NCBI GenBank assembly: GCA_029882725.1
Contig: JAOUKG010000270.1
Coordinates: 1 to 5,072 of the forward strand
From: Cyclobacteriaceae bacterium
GTDB taxonomy: Bacteria; Bacteroidota; Bacteroidia; Cytophagales; Cyclobacteriaceae
DNA length: 5,072 nt
Direction of reading: 5' to 3'
Each line of letters opens with the position of its first letter. The stretch's first letter is position 1. Below, piece after piece: positions 1 to 4,515 of this stretch. The position numbers and the translations under genes are program-made. Below the pieces are notes generated by a model. The model was given only the letters and a program-made list of their open reading frames with translations, made no database searches and was not told where the DNA came from.

Positions 1-364
1 TTTCTATAATAGATTTATCAAGCTCAGTTTCTCCTCCCTCCGTAATTAATTCCACAGGTTTATTCAGGCTTCCACTTGCGTCCCGAATCATTCTCTCAAA
101 TTTAGAAAAAAGATTATTGAACGGGATAAGTGTCATGGTAAAGGCAATGTCTCGTAATTGTCGGGACAGTTTTTCTGTATTTTCAGATATGGATTCCAAT
201 GCAATGGAGTGGTTTTCTTCCATATAATGGGTTAATCCGGCTTGGGTTGTAATTAACTCACTTACCAGATTCATTAGATCGTCAAGTTTATCACTTCCTA
301 CACGGACACCAGTAATAGTTTTTGTCTGGTCAGTAGGTGATATATCTTGTACTGTGGAGCTCAT
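1..364 (-). CDS. CheA-type chemotaxis histidine kinase, 5' part, lacking the Hpt (P1) domain; runs off left edge
   Basis: The visible 121 residues match the dimerisation domain (P3) and the beginning of the ATPase domain (P4) of CheA, the cytoplasmic kinase that couples chemoreceptors to CheY. After a short polar N-terminus (1-18), residues 20-42 contain VRVGSDKLDDLMNLVSELI, the first P3 helix. Residues 64-72 (EKLSRQLRD) belong to the second helix. Residues 79-95 (LIPFNNLFSKFERMIRD) lead into P4, and 110-121 (GGETELDKSIIE) is the conserved stretch just before the ATP-binding N box, which lies beyond the window. Family members normally start with an Hpt domain carrying the phosphorylated His, and often a P2 domain, before P3. 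Here an in-frame TAA lies 15 bases before the ATG and all frames upstream are rich in stops, so P1 is not encoded in front. The ATG follows an A-rich leader without a Shine-Dalgarno site. The chain could be a 5'-truncated gene, or a split CheA whose Hpt is at the C-terminus or elsewhere. The family is certain; intactness is not. Confidence 0.85.
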   Translation of the reverse strand, partial: MSSTVQDISPTDQTKTITGVRVGSDKLDDLMNLVSELITTQAGLTHYMEENHSIALESISENTEKLSRQLRDIAFTMTLIPFNNLFSKFERMIRDASGSLNKPVELITEGGETELDKSIIE

Positions 365-1027
365 TATTTTTATTTTTTATTTCTAAATACTGTAAGTGCT
401 TATTAACTATTTCCCTCAATAGATAACTTTATTTATTAAACATCGGGAAGTAAACCAGTAAACTGAATTAATCCCACTCACAAAAAACTAAATTAGAACA
501 TTTATGTCAGTGTTGGTTAAATCTGGTTTATGTCTAATAATAATTTAACAAGATTTAGATGTGATATTTATGAGAAAAGGAAATGGTTTTATTATCGACT
601 TAATGTTTAAAAATGATTTATTTTGGTGTTTGGAAATTGTTTGGGTAAATATTGAGGGCAATTATTTATTTAAAAATGAAATTTAGAGGTGAAAAATATA
701 TTATAAAATGATGATAAAATTATACCTGATAACTTAACTTAACTTAAATTATTTTGCAGGAAAAGAGTGATCAGACAATTAAAATATCCTTATTGTTAAA
801 GTGTTTACCGGTTTAGTGAAAGAGTATCATACCCTGCAAATTGGATTATATTAATATTTATTTTTATTTTAAATAAGGTGTAATTTTAAATTACTGACAA
901 ACATTCAATAAGTAAAATTACTGATGTAAGTTTTTTATAAAAGTATTTTTATTGAGATTGGTAGATTTCTTTCATTTTCCCCCTGGCTGCTAACAATTAA
1001 AAGTTAGCCCAAACCTCTGTTTAGGAT

Positions 1028-1035
1028 TAATTTTG
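1028..1035 (+). promoter_or_regulatory. Possible orphan -7 promoter element (TAATTTTG)
   Basis: This is an exact match to the Bacteroidota -7 consensus TAnnTTTG on the plus strand. The -33 position is weak: a TTA occurs at 1004-1006, where TTG is expected. No protein-coding gene follows on this strand, so if it is active it would make a non-coding transcript running into the structured DNA at 1128-1350. An 8-mer with two free bases occurs by chance fairly often in DNA this AT-rich, so confidence is low. Confidence 0.2.
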
Positions 1036-1127
1036 TGCTTATAGGCTAATTAGATTGCGTATTCATTCAGCATTAAAGATAATGATTTTGCTGAAATTTA
1101 ATTTTCTATTTACATCTATCTACAAAC

Positions 1128-1153
1128 ATTTTATCCCTCCTGGATGATAAAAT
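1128..1153. repeat. Inverted repeat / hairpin with CCTCCT in the loop
   Basis: Perfect 8-bp arms, ATTTTATC (1128-1135) and GATAAAAT (1146-1153), flank a 10-base loop, CCTCCTGGAT. Read as plus-strand RNA the loop displays CCUCCU, the complement of a Shine-Dalgarno core. Read as minus-strand RNA it displays AGGAGG, followed 6 bases later by an ATG that opens only a 7-codon frame. The stem is A/T-rich and not very stable. Function is unknown. Confidence 0.4.
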
Positions 1154-1251
1154 ATTGGGGATGCTTATAATTAATAGTCGAAACGTATAAAGTCTACTTT
1201 TAGAAGTTTTATAAACAATAAAAAGAGTTCAAACGGGAGAAAACAGATTAC

Positions 1252-1286
1252 GTATTAGGGATTGTCTTTAGCCTACTAATACAATC
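1252..1286. repeat. Two overlapping, mutually exclusive inverted repeats
   Basis: GTATTAG (1252-1258) pairs perfectly with CTAATAC (1276-1282). GATTGT (1260-1265) pairs perfectly with ACAATC (1281-1286). The two right arms share bases 1281-1282, so full versions of both stems cannot form together. Short stems like these arise by chance in AT-rich DNA; what is notable is that they overlap and lie next to the large palindrome at 1302-1347. Confidence 0.3.
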
Positions 1287-1301
1287 TAAAACATCTTCGA
1301 T

Positions 1302-1347
1302 TTTACGAACCTTTCGAAGGTTTGGAACCTTCGAAAGGTTTCGTAAA
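1302..1347. repeat. Large nested palindrome (TTCGAA-centred arms), REP-like or terminator hairpin
   Basis: The left arm 1302-1322 pairs with 1326-1347 across a 3-base loop (TGG), giving a stem of about 21 bp interrupted only by one extra T in the right arm. Imperfect pairing can continue outward (CGA at 1298-1300 with TCG at 1350-1352). Each arm is itself nearly palindromic: AACCTT-TCG-AAGGTT on the left and AACCTT-CGA-AAGGTT on the right. The element can therefore fold as one long hairpin or as two small ones. It lies about 100 bp past the crotonase stop and 0.94 kb from the CheA-like start. Neither side has a clear T-tract, so a repeated palindromic element or RNA-stabilising hairpin fits better than a classic intrinsic terminator. 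It may still end the rpoN operon transcript. Confidence 0.7.
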
Positions 1348-1370
1348 TTTCGGTAATTTAAAACAAAACA

Positions 1371-1397
1371 ACCGTTTTTAAACGTTTATATCCGTTT
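1371..1397. repeat. Three CGTTT repeats at exact 10-bp spacing
   Basis: CGTTT occurs at 1373-1377, 1383-1387 and 1393-1397, each preceded by two variable bases (AC, AA, TC) and followed by three. A 10-bp period puts all copies on one face of the helix, as in some regulator-binding or curved DNA sites. With only three short copies, chance remains possible. Confidence 0.3.
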
Positions 1398-1413
1398 CCG
1401 TAGTTACACAATT

Positions 1414-1430
1414 TTTAACTTGAAGTTAAA
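1414..1430 (-). terminator. Perfect 17-bp palindrome 20 bp past the operon end; weak terminator candidate
   Basis: TTTAACTT and AAGTTAAA flank a single central G (1422), forming a 7-bp stem with a 3-base loop. It begins 20 bases after the stop codon of the last gene of the rpoN operon, where a terminator would be expected. The stem is nearly all A/T, and on the minus strand an A-rich stretch follows it instead of a T-tract. A factor-binding or RNA-processing role is as likely as termination. Confidence 0.25.
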
Positions 1431-1450
1431 CCACAAGGTATTGCGGGACT

Positions 1451-2227
1451 CTACTTACCTTTAAATTCTGCTTTTCTTTTTTCCAGAAAGGCACTAACAC
1501 CTTCTTTGTAATCGGTAGTATTTCCGGCAATTTCTTGAGATAATGCTTCGTATTCGAGCATTTCGTTCAATGTGGAATGTCCTGATTTGTTTAACATTTT
1601 TTTGATAAGCCCAATGGCTTTTGTAGGAGCCTGAGCGTAGTAACCCGCATAATGGTTCACTGTATTTTCGAATTCTTTTTCAGTAACAGCTGCATTTATC
1701 AAGCCCCACTCGGCGGCTTTTTTTCCACTGAGCCTACTTCCCATAGAGGCCAATTCAAACGCCCTGACTGATCCAATTGAACGGGGTAAGAAATACGAAG
1801 ATCCGGAATCGGGTACTAAACCTATGTTTACAAATACTTCAATAAAGGGAGTGTCTTCTTTTGCTACAATTACATCGCAGGCCAGCGCCAAACTACACCC
1901 GGCTCCTGCGGCCACTCCGTTTATTTTCCCAATTATGGGTTTGGGCATATCTCGCATTAATTTAATAATTGGGTTGTATCTTTTATACAGACTGTCCTTA
2001 AAAGACCTGGTTTTTCCTGCCGAGGATTTTAAATCCTGTCCCGAACAAAAGGCTTTTCCCTCTCCTGTTAAAATAAGCACCCTTACTTCATCGTCTTTGG
2101 ATGCTAGTTTAAGAGCATCTTGTAATTCATACGTAATCTCATCATTTAGTGCATTATAGACTTCCGGCCTGTTTAGGGTGATGGTGCCTATTCCATCTTG
2201 CTTTTCGTATTTTAGAAAGGTAAACAT
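1451..2227 (-). CDS. Enoyl-CoA hydratase/isomerase (crotonase) family protein, PaaG-like
   Basis: This 258-residue protein is a full-length crotonase: a cytoplasmic acyl-CoA enzyme, usually a trimer or hexamer, that stabilises a thioester enolate in an oxyanion hole. The fingerprints are LNRPEVYNALN (18-28), AFCSGQDL (59-66, first oxyanion strand) and NGVAAGAGCSLALACD (103-118, second). The two glutamates of true enoyl-CoA hydratases are replaced by Ser112 and Phe132. Instead there is Asp140 in GLVPDSGSSYFLPR, the arrangement of PaaG, the 1,2-epoxyphenylacetyl-CoA isomerase of phenylacetate breakdown. The C-terminus GVSAFLEKRKAEFKGK also matches PaaG closely. Hydration activity is therefore unlikely; ring-epoxide or double-bond isomerisation is inferred. 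No other paa genes are visible, so the substrate is open. The ATG lies 3 bp after the preceding stop with no Shine-Dalgarno site, suggesting translational coupling as the last gene of the rpoN operon. Confidence 0.93.
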   Translation of the reverse strand: MFTFLKYEKQDGIGTITLNRPEVYNALNDEITYELQDALKLASKDDEVRVLILTGEGKAFCSGQDLKSSAGKTRSFKDSLYKRYNPIIKLMRDMPKPIIGKINGVAAGAGCSLALACDVIVAKEDTPFIEVFVNIGLVPDSGSSYFLPRSIGSVRAFELASMGSRLSGKKAAEWGLINAAVTEKEFENTVNHYAGYYAQAPTKAIGLIKKMLNKSGHSTLNEMLEYEALSQEIAGNTTDYKEGVSAFLEKRKAEFKGK

Positions 2228-2230
2228 AGT

Positions 2231-2857
2231 TTAGGTCATAATCAGGATGGTGGAGAAACAGATCAGAAAACCCAGTAGCCCCCCCCAACCTACCTGGGCA
2301 GGAGTGTGTGCATTTAAATATAACCGGGCACTTCCAATGGCACCCGAAATCAGGATGCTTGTTGATAATAAATATACTAAAATTTCGGAACTCATTGCTA
2401 TGTTCAAGCCAAGTAATGCACCTGCCACACCCCAGGCAGCAGCACTGTGAACACTTATTTTCCAGAATAAAGTTATTACGGTGATGATAATTAAGGTTAA
2501 TAATACACCTATTAGTATTGAGGCTAATTCGGCACTTACCTTGTATTGTACAACAAGGAAATAACATGTGGCACCGTAATAAATGATTGTAAAGATCAGG
2601 GGATACAACCTTTCTGTTCTTTCTTCCAAGGTAAGGCTACTGATGTTGGATGTAATTCTTAAAATGACAATACTAGCCATTGGTAAAATAAAGGTAAGAA
2701 GCATGAAAATGCCTATCATGACCCATTTTCCATGATTGTCCAAAATATCCAGACCTATAGTTTCTGGTGTGAGGAAAGTAAGGGTAAAGATAAACCAGGT
2801 GGTCATCAACAGTGGATGAAGAATAACCGAAATGAATCCTGAGATAGCCTTAATCAC
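2231..2857 (-). CDS. Multi-pass membrane protein, PAP2-superfamily-like with degenerate catalytic motifs
   Basis: This 208-residue protein is very hydrophobic, with about six membrane segments (roughly 4-29, 45-67, 87-106, 110-132, 157-175 and 190-207). It resembles the type 2 phosphatidic acid phosphatase fold. ERTERLYPL (79-87) stands where the first PAP2 motif would be, KISVHSAAAWG (133-143) resembles the SxHSG motif, and SARLYLNAHTPAQV (176-189) resembles SRxxxxxHxxxD. Arg178, His137 and His184 are present, but the final Asp is replaced by Gln188 and the glycine of SGH/HSG is Ala139, so phosphatase activity is doubtful. The start is GTG at 2857-2855, whose first base is also the last base of the rpoN stop; AAAGGAG lies 5 bases upstream inside rpoN. 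A run of eight G on the coding strand (2279-2286) encodes W191-G192-G193. The family call is moderately sure, and the substrate is unknown. Confidence 0.82.
   Translation of the reverse strand: MIKAISGFISVILHPLLMTTWFIFTLTFLTPETIGLDILDNHGKWVMIGIFMLLTFILPMASIVILRITSNISSLTLEERTERLYPLIFTIIYYGATCYFLVVQYKVSAELASILIGVLLTLIIITVITLFWKISVHSAAAWGVAGALLGLNIAMSSEILVYLLSTSILISGAIGSARLYLNAHTPAQVGWGGLLGFLICFSTILIMT
2279..2286 (-). repeat. G8 homopolymer inside the PAP2-like gene
   Basis: Eight consecutive C on the plus strand (G on the coding strand) cover the codons of residues 191-193. One extra G would shift the frame and extend the protein to about 234 residues, ending at 2154 inside the crotonase gene. 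One fewer G would end it at about residue 197. Either change would disturb the stop-to-start coupling with the crotonase. Confidence 0.8.
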
Positions 2858-4302
2858 TACAACTCCTTTCTTAAGCGGGCTACGGGAATATTGAGTTGTT
2901 CCCTGTATTTGGCCACGGTTCTGCGGGCAATGTTATACCCTTTAGCATTGAGTAGTTTTTCCAGTTTGTCGTCGGAAAGTGGTTTTTTCTTGTCTTCACC
3001 TTCTATGAACGTTTTCAATTCATTTTTAACTTCCCTGCTACTTACATCTTCCCCTGAATCTGTAGCGATACCTTCGGAAAAGAAGTATTTTAGGGGGTAA
3101 ATACCAAATTCTGTTTGAACTGATTTGCTATTGGCCACGCGTGATACCGTAGAAATATCCATATCGATGATTTGAGCGATATCTTTGAGGATCATGGGTT
3201 TTAGCTTGCTTTCGTCACCCTCCAGAAAATAGTCGAATTGTAAGTTTACAATGGCTTGCATTGTACGCAAAAGAGTGTGTTGTCTTTGCTTTATTGCATC
3301 AATAAACCATTTGGCAGCATCCAGTTTTTGTTTGACAAAGGTGACAGTTTCCTTAAGTTTTTTATCCTTTTTATTGCTTTTGTCGTAGGCATCCATCATA
3401 TCGGAATAGGAACGACTTATTCGAAGTTCTGGCGCATTACGTGAATTTAAGGACAGTTCAAGTTTCCCGTTGATGTTTGTAAGTATAAAATCGGGTATGA
3501 GGTATTGGGTTTTTACCAATCCTGTACTGCTTCCTCCGGGTTTGGGGTTTAGTTTTCGAATCAGTTCTATGGCATCTTTAACATATTCCTCATCTTCGAG
3601 GTCCAGTTTTTTCAGGATTTTGTCGTAATGTTTCTTGGTAAATTCATCGTAGCATTTTTCAAGAATCATTTTTGCTGTGATTACATCCACATTATGGTCG
3701 TCGGAACGTCTTTCCAATTGAAGTAAAAGGCACTCCTGAAGGTTACGGGCAGCAATGCCCGGGGGATCGAATTCCTGTATTTTATGGAGTATGGATTCAA
3801 CTTCGTCCAGATCGGTTTCTATATTTTGGGCAAAAGCCAAATCATTTACAATGGCTTCCAAATCACGACGAATGTACCCGTCAGACTCTATGGAGCCGAT
3901 AAGTTGTTTCCCTATTTGAAGTTGATGCTCTTCGAGTCCCAGAAATCCTAATTGGGTTAACAGTTGTTCTGTAAGAGAAACCGACATAGCAATTGGCATG
4001 TCGCGTTCTTCTTCCTGATCGCCGTCGCCATACATTTTATATCCACTGATGTCATCATCGCGCAAATAATCGTCGATATTTACATCTTCATTTTCACTTT
4101 CAGAATCCTGACTTGAATCTTCATCGAACTGTTCGTCGTCGTTACTTTCTTCTTTTCCTTCTTCCAGAGCGGGATTAATTTCTAATTCTTCCTCTACACG
4201 CGTATCCAATTCTGCTGTGGGTATTTGCAACAGTTTGATGAATTGTATTTGCTGTGGTGACAGCTTTTGCTGTAATGATTGATTTAATCCTAATTTTTGC
4301 AT
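2857..4302 (-). CDS. rpoN: RNA polymerase sigma-54 factor RpoN
   Basis: This 481-residue protein is a complete sigma-54. It directs core RNA polymerase to -24/-12 promoters and needs an AAA+ enhancer-binding protein to open DNA. Region I (1-48) is the Gln/Leu-rich activator-responsive segment, with SLQQKLSPQQIQFIKLLQIP at 9-28 and NPALEEG at 43-49. Region II (about 50-101) is a long acidic spacer of Asp, Glu and Ser. The core-binding part follows, with FDPPGIAARNLQECLLLQL (178-196), LNPKPGG (251-257) and AKWFIDAIKQRQHTLLRTMQ (330-349). The helix-turn-helix is near 374-391 (DIAQIIDMDISTVSRVA). The RpoN box ARRTVAKYRE is intact at 459-468 and contacts the -24 element. The ATG is preceded by AGGAAAGG (4315-4308) at 5 bases, and the N-terminus aligns with the family. 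It is the first gene of a three-gene operon, divergent from asnS. Confidence 0.98.
   Translation of the reverse strand: MQKLGLNQSLQQKLSPQQIQFIKLLQIPTAELDTRVEEELEINPALEEGKEESNDDEQFDEDSSQDSESENEDVNIDDYLRDDDISGYKMYGDGDQEEERDMPIAMSVSLTEQLLTQLGFLGLEEHQLQIGKQLIGSIESDGYIRRDLEAIVNDLAFAQNIETDLDEVESILHKIQEFDPPGIAARNLQECLLLQLERRSDDHNVDVITAKMILEKCYDEFTKKHYDKILKKLDLEDEEYVKDAIELIRKLNPKPGGSSTGLVKTQYLIPDFILTNINGKLELSLNSRNAPELRISRSYSDMMDAYDKSNKKDKKLKETVTFVKQKLDAAKWFIDAIKQRQHTLLRTMQAIVNLQFDYFLEGDESKLKPMILKDIAQIIDMDISTVSRVANSKSVQTEFGIYPLKYFFSEGIATDSGEDVSSREVKNELKTFIEGEDKKKPLSDDKLEKLLNAKGYNIARRTVAKYREQLNIPVARLRKEL
2863..2869 (-). promoter_or_regulatory. Shine-Dalgarno site within the rpoN 3' end that sets the GTG start
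   Basis: AAAGGAG on the minus strand ends 5 bases before the GTG at 2857-2855. It supports this non-ATG start over the internal Met18, and it lies inside the last codons of rpoN, so ribosomes finishing rpoN are positioned to re-initiate. Strong Shine-Dalgarno sites are less common in Bacteroidota, which makes this one informative. Confidence 0.6.
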
Positions 4303-4307
4303 ATCTA

Positions 4308-4315
4308 CCTTTCCT
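4308..4315 (-). promoter_or_regulatory. Shine-Dalgarno-like site of rpoN
   Basis: AGGAAAGG on the minus strand lies 5 bases before the rpoN ATG (4302-4300). It is purine-rich and well spaced, and it supports the chosen start. Confidence 0.5.
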
Positions 4316-4336
4316 GTACAGCCTAAAATATTATTC

Positions 4337-4344
4337 CAAATTTA
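4337..4344 (-). promoter_or_regulatory. Probable -7 promoter element of the rpoN operon (TAAATTTG)
   Basis: TAAATTTG on the minus strand is an exact TAnnTTTG match, 34 bases before the rpoN ATG, which would give a leader of about 28 bases. No good -33 TTG is seen at the usual distance of about 19-21 bases; the nearest TTG (4359-4357) is only 12 bases upstream. The position makes it a reasonable housekeeping promoter. Confidence 0.45.
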
Positions 4345-4482
4345 TTATATTTCTTTCAATGTATGGTAATATATAGTTGAAATTATGTTGGGAGTGACCG
4401 GTGTAAGGAGTATAATATATAGGAAAGAAGTTAGGCGAATGACAATTTTCATGTTTTTTCTTAATTAACGCAGATACTGTAT

Positions 4483-4490
4483 TAAATTTG
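4483..4490 (+). promoter_or_regulatory. Probable -7 promoter element of asnS (TAAATTTG)
   Basis: This is an exact TAnnTTTG match 25 bases before the asnS ATG, which would give a leader of about 20 bases. The -33 region is T-rich (TTTTTTCTTAA around 4454-4464) but has no clean TTG. The same octamer appears on the opposite strand for rpoN. Confidence 0.45.
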
Positions 4491-4515
4491 TGGCCTTGTA
4501 ATAAAACATCGAATA

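Larger units (their letters stand above)
365..1450. other. Long AT-rich intergenic region without a credible gene
   Basis: About 1.09 kb separates the CheA-like start from the 3' end of the crotonase gene. Stops are dense in all six frames and I found no reading frame with protein-like composition. No tRNA cloverleaf was recognised. The left two thirds (365-1000) are plain AT-rich DNA; the only patterns I noted are a short (AACTT)3 tandem at 731-745 and a distant 8-bp inverted repeat (TTTGCAGG at 753-760, CCTGCAAA at 833-840). The right third, from about 1028, holds several structured elements that are listed separately. Confidence 0.75.
4303..4515. promoter_or_regulatory. Divergent rpoN/asnS promoter region
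   Basis: These 213 bases separate two genes read in opposite directions. The region carries a TAAATTTG element on each strand (4337-4344 minus, 4483-4490 plus) and a 10-base direct repeat, TAATATATAG, at 4367-4376 and 4413-4422. No T-box or other recognisable leader of an aminoacyl-tRNA synthetase gene is seen, and the asnS leader would be too short to hold one. Confidence 0.6.

Noticed and set aside
731..745. (AACTT)3 tandem repeat
   Set aside because: Three short copies in AT-rich DNA have little significance.
753..840. TTTGCAGG and CCTGCAAA as terminal inverted repeats of a small mobile element
   Set aside because: The arms are only 8 bp, the 72 bp between them have no coding content, and no target-site duplication is seen.
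1117..1140. AGGAGG followed by an ATG on the minus strand
   Set aside because: The frame is only 7 codons (MFVDRCK) and the AGGAGG is the loop of an inverted repeat; a coding role cannot be supported.
1082..1147. Plus-strand 21-codon frame ending in the CCTCCT hairpin
   Set aside because: There is no ribosome-binding site and the Phe/Ile/Leu-rich composition simply reflects AT-rich DNA.
1824..2159. Plus-strand reading frame of 111 codons opposite the crotonase gene
   Set aside because: It is an antisense shadow of a clear crotonase with full family motifs; the translation has no recognisable features.
2154..2567. Minus-strand frame of 137 codons overlapping the PAP2-like gene and the crotonase start
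   Set aside because: The Cys/His-rich translation is out of frame with two real genes. It matters only as the product that would follow a +1 slip at the G8 tract.
4385..4468. Plus-strand 27-codon frame in the rpoN/asnS intergenic region
   Set aside because: It is short, overlaps no clear ribosome-binding site, has ordinary composition and ends before the asnS promoter element; such frames are expected by chance.
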